64,000 nucleotides of DNA, from contig NC_039517.1 of the NCBI RefSeq assembly GCF_003672135.1, positions 13,416,601 to 13,480,600 of the forward strand, written 5' to 3'. Each line of letters begins with the position of its first letter. The first letter of the stretch is position 1. The notes beneath the pieces are model-generated. The model saw nothing but the letters and a program-made list of their open reading frames with translations. It did no database searches and was not told where the DNA came from. Below, one piece after another: positions 35,943 to 48,100 of the stretch. This stretch comes from Ooceraea biroi (Eukaryota > Arthropoda > Insecta > Hymenoptera > Formicidae). The translations under genes and the position numbers were made by a program.

Positions 35943-38900
35943 TTTGTGGTGGAGTCGACCAATCGATCAGAGATGGGGCGTGCTAGAAGGAAACCTGAAT
36001 TACCGACCGATAAAGAGATTACCTGGTTCCTAACTGCAGATACAAAGGAAATCTGGTTGATCGACAGTGGTGCCTCACGACACGTCACTTATCGACGCGA
36101 GTGGTTCTCAGTTTTTCGCCCTACAAAAGATGGTGATACTATTTCACTAGGCGACGATAGAGAGTGCGCAGTGTATGGCGAAGGAACAATTGAAATTTTG
36201 AAATATGTGAACAATACTTGGCATAGAGGTATCATAGAAAATGTGTTATATGTACCCAAACTGACGAAAAATCTGTTTTCAGTAGGTGTATGTGCTTCAA
36301 AAGGCTATGAAGTGATTTTTAGAGACAATCAAGTAGACATTAAACGAAATAACGCGATAGTAGCATCCGGGTTAAAGCAAAGAAATTCACTCTATCGCAC
36401 GTTTTTCAAAGTGGTGTTGCCTGATAGAATGATTGAAGCAAATGTGTCAAGCACGTCGCTGCAAGTGTGACATGAGAGACTCGGACACGCGAATGGACGA
36501 GTGTTACGCGAAATAGTACAGAAACGTCTTGTAAACGGAATGAATTTAAAGGACTCGAAGCAGTTTATGTGTGAAGCTTGCCAGCTTGGGAAGGCTCATC
36601 GTTTATCTTTTCAAGAAAGTCAAAAAAGGCGTGATACTAATCCCGGGGAATACATACACTCTGATTTGTGCGGACCTATGTCTGTGGCTTCATTGGGAAG
36701 ATCGCGTTTCTTCCTTACGTTCAAGGATGATGCCACTGGATATCGGTATGTATATTTCATAAAACACAAGGCAGATGTTTATGATAAATTCAGAGAGTTC
36801 GAGCAGCTAATATCAAATAAATTTGACCGGAAGATTAAAACGTTGCGATGTGACAATGGTCGTGAATATTGTAATTCAAAGTTACAGAAATATCTTATAG
36901 ATAAAGGTATTAGCATGGAAAATTCTGCTCCATTCACTCCGGAGCAGAATGGCAAAATCGAACGGGATAATCGCACAATTGTGGAGAGTGCGAGGACGAT
37001 GCTCCAGGCAAAAGGTCTACCTAAGCACCTTTGGGCGGAAGTAGTGAACACAGCTGTGTATGTTTTAAATCGAGTTGTGTCAACAGGTACAAGCTGTAAT
37101 AAAACTCCTTACGAACTTTGGACCGGGAAGGTACCGGATCTGCAGCATTTAAAAATTTTCGGTTCTGTAGCATATGTGCATGTTCCGAAGATGTTTACAA
37201 AAAAGTTTGATGCACGAGCAAAGAAGATGTTACTGGTGGGCTAACAAAGAGAGTCAGCAAACTATAGACTTTATGATCCGAAAACGAAGAAAGTTACAGT
37301 ATCAAGGAACGTAACATTCAACGAACAATTTGGCAAAATTCCTGAGGAGAGAATGGAACCAAGCGAGACAGAAGTGAAGCTGAATACTACCAATCAGGAG
37401 GACTTGAACAATTCACTGGATAGCGAGAATCAGCCTACAGTCACGGAAGATAATGATGAAAGCGATGAAGTATTTCAAGAAGCAGAGGAGACAGTCCAGG
37501 AACCAGTAGAGACACTGAACAAAACACCACGAAAACTGAGGGATCGGACAACTATTCGAGCACCTCGCAGGTACGAAACGAATATTGCAGAATATAAAAT
37601 TCCTAACACATTTCAGGAAGCAACCACTGGAGCAGATGCAAATTTATGGAAAAAGGCTATTAATAACGAACTGTTAGCTCACGAGACAAATGGCACATGG
37701 ATTCTAATCGAGAGGAAACCTGAAATGAGGGTCACAGATTCAAAATGGGTCTTCAAAGTTATAGAAGATGGTTCAAAGAAGACACCACGATATAAGGCGA
37801 GGATCTGCGCTAGAGGGTTCAAACAGCAACAAGGTCTCGATTTTTCAGAAACATTTGCACCAGTAGTGAGGTACGATTTTCTGAGAGTTCTGTTGGCCAT
37901 AGTAGCACAGGAGGACTTAGAGCTAGGACAGTTTGACGTGCAAACTGCCTTTCTCTATGGAGAATTACATGAGGAGATATTTATGGACATTCCCGAGGGA
38001 CTAGATGTCAAATCAGAAGAAGATTGTAAATTAGTATGTAAGCTCGTAAAATCTTTGTATGGTTTAAAGCAAGCACTTAGGTGCTGGAATCGTAAATTCA
38101 CTGTTTTTCTGAGACAATTTAATTTTGTAGAAGCCGAGACAGACAAAAGTGTATTTATAGGTGAATTTGAAAAAGAAAAAGTTTATCTTGCATTATTTGT
38201 AGACGATGGTCTAATAATAGCTAAATCTAGAAGGGTAATCAAAGCGGTGATTGACTGCCTGAGTACTGAATTTGCTATTACAATTGGTAACGCCAGCACG
38301 ATTGTGGGAATACAAATTGAAAGAAATCGCGAAAATAGAACTATGTTTGTAAATCAGAAAGCATATACGGCAAAGTTAATCGAAAAATTTAATATGACAG
38401 ATGCCAGAGCAGTCAGTATACCAGCTGACCCTCACGCAGTATTGCAGTCCGACGACGAAAACTTAGCAAGAAATGTACCTTATCGCGAAGCTGTCGTGTC
38501 ATTAATGTTTTTGTCTATTGTGTCACGACCAGATATTACTTATGCCGTACACAATGTTAGTAAATATCTAAATAACCCTTCTAATAGTCACTGGAGAGCT
38601 GTAAAACGCATTATAGCTTATTTGATAGGAACCAAAGAATGCGGTATCATGTACAAAGCCAATAGTATCGGTGTGCAATTAATGGGATATTCTGATGCAG
38701 ATTTCGCTAGTGATATTGATACGAGACGATCCACGACAGGGTATCTTTTTAACATATCTAATGGACCTGTAACTTGGACGTCTCAGCAACAAAAGTTAGT
38801 TACATTAAGTACAATGGAAGCAGAATATGTTGCGGCAGCGGCGACTGCAAAAGAATCTGTGTAGCTTAGAAAATTGCTAAATGATTTAGAATATCCGTGT

Positions 38901-39230
38901 CACGCACCTACAACTCTTTTCGTGGATAACCAAAGCGCCATTAAACTAATTAAGAATCTTGAGTTCCACAAACGAACTAAATATATAGACATTAGGTATC
39001 ATTATGTTAGAAAAACGGTAGAGAACAAAATGTTGCAAATAGAATATATTTCTTCAGTGAATCAAATGGCTGATATATTCACGAAGGCGTTGCCCAAAAT
39101 GCGATTTATTAATTTGCGTAATAATTTAGGTATGATTGAGGATTACAAGAAGCACTCAAAAGGCGGAAGTGTTGAGGCAATTTATCGTGCTTCTGGTAAT
39201 ACTCTACTTTCGGATATATATTATTCGTAA
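35943..39230 (+). pseudogene. Copia-2 Pol polyprotein
   Basis: One frame throughout, resuming Gag-Pol after the transposon. It has protease (LIDSGASRHV), integrase zinc region (CEACQLGKAHR), core residues (HSDLCGPM, RCDNGREYCN, Glu in NGKIERDNRT), RT (LALFVDDGLII) and RNase H (YSDADFASDIDTRRS, then FVDNQSAIKL and KRTKYIDIRYHY). Three in-frame stops: TGA 36468-36470 and TAG 38862-38864, both at expected Trp positions, and TAA 37242-37244 at an expected Tyr. Otherwise well preserved. Confidence 0.94.
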
Positions 39231-39428
39231 AGCGCGCGTATTTCGTCACGTCCGTTTCATATAGCTTATATAAAGCGCGTGCGGCGGGGTTCTTCCCTTT
39301 CTGCCTCGGTCTTTGTTTTCGAATACAGTACAGTTAAGAGTCAAGTTCGAAGTGAGAAAGTTTTCTTTTACCTATCCTTGAGTAAATCCTATACATCACG
39401 TCACAGATTTCATTAGTTTGCTCCAACA
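39170..39428 (+). repeat. Copia-2 3' LTR
   Basis: Preceded by the purine tract aaaaggcggaag. Overlaps the last 61 bases of the Pol frame, as its start is within the coding end. Confidence 0.95.
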
Positions 39429-39433
39429 GTTAA

Positions 39434-40594
39434 TATATCTAAATGTTTTGTCATACCGCGAAATTATTTTTCGAACCTTTTCGCGAAACAGACCTAAGCA
39501 GCACACATTGGTTTCAAAGCCGTTTCATAAACGTTGTAACGTAACGTTTCATAACCATTTTATTGAAAACTAGATTTTTATATTTTATGAATTACTCTAA
39601 ATTTCGTGTAGTGAATCTCACTCTTTTGGAATGAGATATCACTTTGAGCAATAATGATTTCAAAAGTTTCAATACAAAAGAAGAAGAAAAGAGTACTGAA
39701 TCGGTTTTCCGGATGGTTATTTATAAGGTGATAACGCAAATGTTTCTTGCGAGAACGTTACGCCTGGCCTGGCCATCTATCGGTCGCTTGGTGAATCAGA
39801 GGCGGGATTAAATAAAAATATTTTAAAATCTTACAAATATATTTCTTTCATTAATAACTTTTTTAAATTTTGTATAATTTTCTTTTCATTTTAAGATGCG
39901 TTTTTTGATGATTTTTCACTCACTCATAACTTTGAAACAATGCAATAAGAATGTTTAAGATCTATGACCCGGAGATTCGCTTAATTCTCACTTAAGTTTT
40001 AAAACATGAGTATTTTTAAACTAAGTAAGAATTTTTAATGTTTCAAGTCGATCGTAACTAGCAAGCATTCGACAGATGAGGTCTGTTCTTTATTGCTGAA
40101 CTCCCTGCACTGGGCTGCACTAGTTCAGAGTTTATCCTTTTCCTCCTAATATGGAGTATTACGAAATATAGTTTTGAAAGCTCCCAAAATCTTATTTACT
40201 TATTTTTAAAAATATGTTTCTTAAACGTTTTGAAATGTGTTATTCAAATATTTGCAAAAAATATTCTAAAAATATTTTTAAATCCATTTTGTGAAATGTT
40301 TTGAAACCTATTATGCCAACATTTTTTGAAAATATTTAAAAAATATTTTAATATATATTTTTTAAATATTTTTTGAAATTATTACAAAAAATATTAAATA
40401 TAAATGTTTCATTAATATTTCAAAATATTATAATAAAATATTTCGTCCAAATATATTTCTAAAATATTTTTAAAAATATGTTATAAATTTATGTTAACAA
40501 AGTTTGGAAAAAACGTATTTTAAAAATCTTTCTAAAATACTTCAAAAATATTTTGAAATATATTAAATCTTTTAAAATATTTTGTGCTATTAGG
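39434..40594. other. right interior of the outer element, AT-rich
   Basis: No gene. 39590-39650 shares a block (aatctcactcttttgga-tgagatatcact) with 41086-41130. 40190-40590 is dense in aaatatttt words, similar in reverse complement to 27750-27930. Confidence 0.6.
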
Positions 40595-40999
40595 GAAAGT
40601 AATAGATTTTCTGGTTTGCATAAATACCCATTGTAATTGGCGCAATTTGTTCATATCATTAGTTTTGTAGAGTCCTTTTTTGAAAGAACTTCAGACGCGT
40701 ATACTTGGCGCTTTTTTGTACCTTTTTTTAAAAAGGTAATTTTGTTGTGATTTCACACATTTTGTAGTGTAAAGTGTGTTATTCTTTTTTATAATATATG
40801 AGGAGATAAAAGCCATAGTCCTGTCATTGCAGTGGCGTAGCCAGGGGTGGGGGGGGGACTATAGGGGCTCAAGCCCCCCCCCCCAAAACTTTAAGTCAAT
40901 ACCCAAGAAAAAGTCTCAAGAAAAAATGAATATTTGTTGGGAATCTAAACTTAACTTTTCCAGCAAAGCTACCGTCATAGCATGTGATATGTGAAGCTG

Positions 41000-41081
41000 A
41001 CAACGCAACAAGCGCGAATCGCGTATTCGCGTACAGGTGTCTACGTGTGCGCGATTCGCGCTTGTTACGTTACTTCTCTCT
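41000..41081. repeat. short inverted repeat
   Basis: caacgcaacaagcgcgaatcgcg and its near reverse complement (cgcgattcgcgcttgttacg) about 30 bases apart. Small foldback inside the hAT-like element. Confidence 0.6.
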
Positions 41082-41511
41082 AAATTTCATGGAGTGGAAT
41101 CTCATTCTTTTGGAGTGAGATATCACTACAAGCAATAATGAAAATACTGCCAGTCGAAAGGAGTGAAATTTCACCTTTTTAAAAGAGTAAAGTTATTCAC
41201 GCTTACTTGGAGTGATTTTTCAACTCTGAAAAGAGTGCCATATTTCATAAAATAAAGCTAATCAGTGAACACTCAGTGATTTTTTAATCTAATTAGTTCT
41301 TGTCTTTAGATCTTCGTCGGATCCAAGTGCAGAAACCAATATATCGTAATGAAAAATCACTGAGCGCTCACTGATCAACTTTGTCTTCTGAACGCAGCCT
41401 ATGTGGTATTCTAACCTAAAACCTTCTGAACTCGCAGAACCGGGAAATGGGAAGCCAATTTCACTCTAAACACAACGAAGTTTGAAGCGCTAATGTCTTC
41501 ACTTTAAAAAT

Positions 41512-41706
41512 AAGGGTGAATTCACACCTTGGCAGAATAGCAGAAAGCAGAAAAGCAGAAGCCAATCAGAACTCGCGCTGGTAGTCGACAGTACATTCTG
41601 CTTTTCTGCTTCTATCTTTCCGCCAACTGTCGACTATCCGCACGAGTTCTGATTGGCTTCTGTTTTTCTGCTTTCTGCTATTCTGCCAAGGTGTGAATCC
41701 GCCCTA
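41512..41706. repeat. palindromic MITE-like repeat
   Basis: Arms beginning cacaccttggcagaatagca and mirrored at about 41640-41700, separated by a short centre with gtcgac motifs. Nested in the hAT-like element. Confidence 0.75.
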
Positions 41707-42039
41707 AGAGTGAAACTCTTCACTTTTTATCTTAAAGTGAATGAAGTCACTCTATTGGAGTGTGTGGCGACTCGGCGCCTAACAACCGGCAGCCAGTCGA
41801 CCACTATGCGGAGCGAGGCGTAATCACAAACATCCCTGATACGCGAGATAACACCACAAAACAAGATAGAGGGCGAATTCGCGGAATCGTTACTCGTAAT
41901 TAAAACTTCCCCCGGCTGAGGATATAAGGACCGCGAAGATGAAGAACCGACACACTTGCAATATTTTTTAGCCCCTCCCCCCCCCCCCAAACGTAGGTCT
42001 GGCTACGCCACTGCCTGTCAGTCAAGGTTTTTAAAAGTA

Positions 42040-42350
42040 TTAACTTACATGTTTCCTATTCTAAAAAAGGAGTGTTAACTTCATGAAGTTCTTTTTTATC
42101 GAATATTGAGGCCTCTTTTCCGCGATGCTGATTGGTTATCTCGCTTGGCTCGAACTTCCTGTGGCTTGAACTTCGTGTTGCAAATGTCAGAATGTCATAA
42201 TATTAATATTGAAAAATAAAATAGCGCGTAGCGTGCGCTTGTGTTGCTAGTCCTATTCTAAAAGAGGCGTGTTAACTTCGTGAAGTTCTTTTTTATCGAA
42301 TATGTACGCATCAGGTTTTATTCGTAAATAATTAATAACTCCAAGTTTCT
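42040..42350. repeat. duplicated block with cctattctaaaa-agg and gaagttcttttttatcgaat
   Basis: Two copies (about 42056-42110 and 42256-42302). Between them is a segment (ggcctcttttccgcgatgctgattggtt) that recurs at about 43328-43420. No coding. Confidence 0.6.
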
Positions 42351-42524
42351 TCATATAACAAAGCACACTTATATTTCCATTAATACATGAGTATCCACTC
42401 CAACATTAACTCAGTCCTTTGAGTTAACAATATAATAATAGCGCGTGTAACAGTCCCTCGTACATGTTGCTAAACACGTCTATACGCTAACGCTCTCAAG
42501 AGCCTTCTCTCCGCTCCGAAGGGT

Positions 42525-43320
42525 AGCAGATGAATCTCAACTGTCTTCGAGGGGTAGCGGATTTTATCCCACTTCTGAATTGTAAGAGACAAAAAATAAC
42601 TAGGAGACTGCCTTAGATTTGAACTCGAACTTTCCGGGATCCCTGGTTCACACGCCTAGTCTTAGGCTGTACGGCCAATACTCCTACTGTTGTGATCAAC
42701 TTGTTTTCATTCTGATCCTCTATACGATCTGTCAGTCTCGACTATCTTTCCAGATCTTACAGCTCGGCCAGCCTGACATTACATTCGTCCCCGAATGTCT
42801 CCAAATCGTCGGTTCACTCCACTTGAGTCCCTCCCAACCTCCATTTTTGATTCACTCTTCTGAGTCCCTCCCAACATCCATTTTTGGTTCACTCTTCTGA
42901 GTCCCTCCCAACCTCCATGTTGGTTCACTCCTCTGAGTCCTTCCCAATCTCCATGTTGGTTCACTCCTCTGAGTCCTTCCCAATCTCCATGTTGGTTCAC
43001 TCCTCTGAGTCCGTCCCGACCTCCATGTTCAGGCTTCACTACCGGCCAGCTGCTTCTCAACTCCCTCCTCTCCGAGGGGTAGCGGATGAATCTCAACTGT
43101 CTTCGAGGGGTAGCGGATTTTATCCCACTTCTGAATTGTAAGAGGCGAAAAATAACTAGGAGACTGCCTTAGATTTGAACTCGAACTCTCCGGGATCCCT
43201 GGTTCACACGCCTAGGTTTTAGGCTGTACGGCCAATACTCCTACTGTTGTCATCAACTTGTTTTCATTCCGATCCTCTATACGACCTGTTAGTCTCGACT
43301 ATCTTTCCAGATCTTACAAA
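42525..43320. repeat. two direct copies of a 245-bp block around a minisatellite
   Basis: Copies at about 42525-42770 and 43072-43318 share gaatctcaactgtcttcgag, gatccctggttcacacgcct and ctatctttccagatcttaca with few differences. Between them lies the 36-bp minisatellite. The arrangement resembles flanking terminal repeats, but I see no coding interior. Confidence 0.75.
42811..43029. repeat. minisatellite, about six units of 36-38 bp
   Basis: Unit ggttcactcctctgagtcc followed by ttcccaatctccatgtt, with drift at the left end. ORFs here (for example reading GVNQHGDWEGLR repeatedly on the minus strand) are products of the repeat. Confidence 0.85.
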
Positions 43321-43708
43321 TAGTTGAGGCCTCCTTTCCGCGATGCTGATTGGTTCTCTAGCTTGGCTCGAACTTCGTGTGACTTGAACTTCGTGTTGCG
43401 AATGTCAGAATGTCATAGTGGCTGTCAGTGCGGTTATATTGACAATTTTATTTATTATTTCTTAGGAACATGAAAACGGCAGCTGTCAATTCTGTCAAAT
43501 TTGTATATTGATGAAACACGATGAAATAAATATAACACCTTTAACGCCTTTTTTAGAATAGGATTTGTGGTATTTATTATATAATAAATAATAGATGAAT
43601 ATTATTATTCCAAAACATTATTAATATTGAAAAATAAAATAGCGCGCGCATAGCACTCGCTCTCTTGCCCTCTCGCTCTCTCATTCTCTATCGTCATCGA
43701 TGTGGTGC

Positions 43709-43797
43709 AACGTCGTCGTCGTCGTCGTCGTCGTCGTCGTGTAACGTCGTCGTTGTCGTCGACGTGGTGCAACGACGTCATCGTCGTCGTCGACGTG
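43709..43797. repeat. CGT-rich trinucleotide microsatellite
   Basis: Runs of cgt with interruptions (gtgtaacgtcg). It produces Arg-, Ser- or Asp-rich translations that should not be taken as genes. Confidence 0.9.
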
Positions 43798-43799
43798 GT

Positions 43800-44507
43800 G
43801 TTGCAGCTTCAAGTGTTTCAGAACATTTTCTATCCCTTTTCTTTGAAGCATCTGAAGCATCAACTGGACCGCAGCCCGCGTCGTACATGCTCTCTTATCG
43901 CATTTTACATCTCTGGCGCACGCGAGAAAACCGATATTAGTTGCTGTCATCTAGTTCAAAGGAACAAACTGTACAAACGACGATGATAATGATAACGACG
44001 ACGTTTCTTAAGTGAAATTTGCCAATTTCAGACTTTGCATCGCCATATCTCCGCTCGTAGGGCACGTAGAAGAAAAATAAAAACACTTTTATTACATAAT
44101 TCGACCCCAAGCTATCCATTGAGCCTACTCTGAACTTGATCCGTTCAGCGGTTATTGAGATCTAATAATCTGAGTATCTGCGAAAGCGTCGCTTCGCGTA
44201 ACAGTACACGGTCGGTCTCGCTGCGCATATACTTGGCGTGAGACACTACCGTGTCTTTTGATAATCTATACGACCGTTTTATTTTTTCCCGTTTGTTTCT
44301 AACCGATTCTCTAAATGTATTTGTATTTGACCTGTTCGGTTATGCTTTCTTCGCACTCTCTAGCCACGGTTACAGTTTACTTCGCGGACAGCGAAGTATT
44401 CTCTTTCTTTTGTGTTTGTGTCTCTTGTCTTCTCTCTCTCTCACTCTAATTATTTGTCTTTCTCAGTTTCGCAATATTCAAACACACGTATATTACTTGG
44501 CCGTAAC
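43800..44507. other. unassigned region
   Basis: No convincing gene. The minus strand leads away from the primer-binding-like site at 44508, so part of this may be the leader of an old copia element. Confidence 0.4.
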
Positions 44508-44788
44508 TGGGCCCATAACCTGTTAGAAAATACTTATCGAGCAATGCAATGAAGTTTAGGTTTTTCAATAATTATTACTTTCAAGCTTTCATAAACAAAC
44601 TCACAGTTTATTAATTGATATTCTTTGAGTCCGTGACTCCACAACGAATACGCAAAGCTGAGAGAACAAAAAATTATATCGCTATATATCGCGTAATTGT
44701 TCAGAACGAGAACAAACAATAATGAAAAACAAAATAAGCATGTATACAAAAAATACACTTCGTTCAATCAGTAACAAATGATAGTTTC
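44508..44788 (-). repeat. relic copia LTR with primer-binding site
   Basis: tgggcccataacc (44508-44520) is the same tRNA-Met-half site as in Copia-2 and Copia-3, in minus orientation. It abuts tgttagaaaatac, which reads as LTR sequence. Copia-3 is inserted into this LTR at 44789. The remainder may resume after 50032, but its end was not found. Confidence 0.55.
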
Positions 44789-45076
44789 TGTTGAGGATTA
44801 CGGTGGATTCTCGAAAAGAAATATGTGGTTTAAAGAATACTTTCGCTTTATTCGCAATTACAACGTGTTTCGGTTACATACGAGCTTGACTCGACGAAAG
44901 ACTAATAGACAATGAGTGAGGAGCAGTGCGCGAACCAAAATATATAAAAACAGGAAATGAGAATATTTGTCGCGCTACTGCCACTCGTCATATTATGATA
45001 GGCTGAGGATATACATAGCAGGCAACTTAATAAACTCAAATTAATCAAAAACAAAAGCACGCAAACATCCTCAACA
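44789..45076 (-). repeat. Copia-3 3' LTR
   Basis: tgttgaggattacggtgg to catcctcaaca on the plus strand. A few substitutions from the right LTR (acg/atg, tgtggtt/tgttgtt, gtttcgg/gtctcgg). Confidence 0.95.
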
Positions 45077-45103
45077 CTACCGCTGTTTAAGTGCTTTCTT
45101 GTA

Positions 45104-48100
45104 TTAACTATTGATTTTTGGTTTAACACTTAAACTTTCTCGCAAATTTAAAAATTTATCTTTTGGTAGCGACTTTGTAAAAATGTCTGCCTTTTGCAGT
45201 TCCGTAGGTACATAGGCTACTCTAATTTCTTTATCTTCTGTCTTTTCTCTTATACAGGGTGTTTCCTAAGTAAGTAGACAAACTTAAGGATGATATTCCT
45301 TGGCTTATTTTAAGAAGAAAAGGTCATATAAACATATGTCCTAAACTGCTTTGTTTTCCAAAAAAGAGTATCTGTCATTGTAAATACGTCTTGCTTGACG
45401 AGCGTTTCCATTAGCAAGACCGTATACGAAATGCATATCTGCCATTTCGGCGTTTGTGTAATTTACCATAATTAATAAAATTACTAAACTTAATAGGAAC
45501 TAATAAAGTTTGCGTCAAAGATAACGTGATAGCAGTGATGCCGGATAGCGTGCTTTTGCAGTACGAGTCAACAGCGGTGGGGATGGAGTGGGGATGGTCT
45601 CGCGGCGGCCGCGCGGCGCAGTCTGAAACGAGTGTTCACTTGCGGCGCCGCGAGACCATCCCCATCGCTGTTGACTCGTACTGCAAAAGCACGCTATCCG
45701 AAAAGTGAACGAAAACAGTGATGTACTTTTTTTGGAAAACAAAGCAGTTTAGGACATATGTTTATATGACCTTTTCTTCTTAAAATAAGCCAAGGAATAT
45801 CCTCCTTAAGTTTATCTACTTACTTAGGAAACACCCTGTATAGTGATATCGGACGTCTATGTGTTTGGTTCTCTTATGAAATTCCGGATTTTTAACCAGT
45901 CTGATCGTACTCTGATTGTCAATAAATAAATTAGTTGACTCAATACATGGACATCCGAGCTATATATAGCTATATAAATAGCTTCTTTAGTGGCCGACGC
46001 AGCAGCTACGTATTCTGATTCGGTTGTACTTAAAGTAACTAAACTTTGCCTTTGAGACGATCAAGAAATCGAACCATTAGTCAAAAGGAATACATATCCA
46101 GTAGTAGATCGTCTCGTTTCCAAATCGCCTGCGTAATCTGCATCGGAAAAACCTACTAACTCTAATTTGCTACCGCTGCTTGTATACTCTATACCGTAAT
46201 TACGTGTACCGACTAAATACGCAAAAATTCGTTTCACCGCTCTCCAGTGTTCAACATTGTGATTATTAACAAATTTACTTACAATATTCACTGCATGAGC
46301 AATAACGGGTCGCGAAACTATAGCTAAAAATAACAAAGATCCCACCGCTTCTCTATAGGGTACATTTCTTCCTTCGACGGAATCTTTAGAATCTGCAGGT
46401 ATTAATATTGAATGTGGATCGGATGGTGTGCTAACAGCTTTTGCTGTATTCATCTTGAATTTATCAATGATTTTCTTAGTATAAATAGATTGATGTATAA
46501 AAATAGATTTCTCTTTTCTATTTCGTTCTATTTCTATACCAACAAATTTGCTGCAATCACCAACCGTAATATCAAACGTTTTTCTAAAATAACCTATAAC
46601 TATCTCGAGAATTTCTTTTGACTTAGCTGCTAGTAATCCATCATCCACAAATAACGCTAGAATAACTTTAAACTTTCTAACACAACCAACAAAAATACTT
46701 TTATCCCCTTCAATTTCTCTAAAATTAAATTCTCTCAAAACACTACTGAACTTTTCGTTCCAACATCTAGAGGATTGTTTTAACCCGTATAACGATTTCG
46801 AAAGTTTACAGACTACATTCGCGCTTTTACAATCTTCTTTGTTTCTTACAATATCCAATCCATCTGGAGGCTCCATATAAATCTCTTCTTGAAGTTCTCC
46901 ATACAAAAAGGCTGTTTGTACGTCAAATTGTACCAATTCGAGATCCTCTTGAGCTGCTATTGCCAGTAACACTCTAAGTGAGTCGTACCTTACGACTGGC
47001 GCAAACGTTTCCTGGTAGTCAAATCCTCGCTCCTGTTTGAAACCTCTGGCAACTAATCTCGCTTTGTAACGTAATACTTTTCCTTGTGCGTCTCGAATAA
47101 TTTTGAAAACCCATTTCGAGTCGATGGTTTTCATATTTGGCTCCCTCTCTATCAAGATCCAAGTTTTATTATTTTCATGAGCTCGATACTCTTCCGCTAT
47201 TGCTTGTTTCCATTCTTTGGATTGCTCACTACTTATAGCTTCCTGAAAAGAGCAAGGTAAATTATATTCGGCAATACACGAATGGTACCTGTTTGGTGGC
47301 TGAATAGTTTTCCGATCTCTCAGTTTATGTGCATGCTGAGTTACTCGTTCTTCAGGCTCCAGGTTCACTTCCATGTTTTCGTCTTCTCGCTCTTCTTCAT
47401 CCTCCTCTATAACTGATTGACTGTTGCCTCTTTGTTGCTCAACTGGTTGCTCCACCTCACCTTTTGGAAGTACGACAATCGGTTCCGCTGTTTCTGGTGA
47501 AGGAACGCTTGACATAGAGTTTTCGTAAAAAGTTACATTTCTGGAAACAGACACCTTTTTAGTCTTTGGGTCATACAATCTATAATTTGAAGAATCGTCT
47601 TGATACCCAACAAGTATCATTTTCTTTGCGCGAGCGTCAAACTTCTTTGTAAATTGTTTCGGAATGTTCATAAACGCGTCGGATCCAAACACTCTCACAT
47701 GACTTAAACTTGACTTTTTATTTGTCCACAATTCATACGGCGTAATGTCTTTGTTAGAGTTCAATGTCAATGTTCGATTTAAAATATACACCGCGGTGTT
47801 AATTGCTTCCGCCCACAAAAATTTAGGTAAATTTTTAGCAAGCAACATTGTACGCGCACACTCAACGATAGTACGATTATCACGTTCCGCTTTCCCATTC
47901 TGCTAGGGAGTGTAAGGCGCCGTCGTTTCTCTAACGATCCCGCACGATTCTAGGTAACTGTCCATTCGCGTGTTGCAATATTCGCGCCCGTTATCACACC
48001 GAAGAACTTTTATTGTCTGACCAAATTTATTTTCAATTAATTTTGAATATTTCTTAAATTGATCAAACGGATTTATGCCGAATGAAGAAAACATGACGAT

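Larger units (their letters stand above)
27944..39428 (+). mobile_element. Copia-2 retrotransposon, split by another transposon
   Basis: 259-bp LTRs at both ends and an exact 5-bp duplication GTTAA (27939-27943 and 39429-39433). The total is 11.5 kb, but removing the 29167-35942 insertion leaves about 4.7 kb, a normal copia length. Gag and Pol hold several in-frame stops. Confidence 0.95.
14374..40768. mobile_element. outer terminal-inverted-repeat element holding the nested stack
   Basis: Positions 14374-14547 and 40595-40768 are about 97% identical reverse complements (actacaaaatgtgtgaaatc at the outer tip). Subtracting the two nested insertions (14548-27734 and 27944-39428) leaves only about 1.7 kb of AT-rich sequence, so the original was a short non-autonomous element with no visible gene. 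The target duplication is unclear: flanks are gtt and gtg, and a decayed TA is possible. Superfamily not assigned. Confidence 0.8.
40830..42013. mobile_element. non-autonomous TIR element, hAT-like
   Basis: Ends CAGTGGCGTAGCCAG and its reverse complement, each followed inward by G- or C-runs. An 8-bp near match (cctgtcat 40820-40827 and cctgtcag 42014-42021) lies at or within two bases of the ends. That is compatible with the 8-bp duplications of hAT elements. No transposase. Contains smaller inverted repeats. Confidence 0.65.

Noticed and set aside
42779..43096. 105-codon ORF with repeated GVNQHGDWEGLR
   Set aside because: Direct product of the 36-bp minisatellite, with no conserved flanks.
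43665..43986. Arg/Ser/Val-rich ORFs on both strands
   Set aside because: They translate the CGT microsatellite in different frames.
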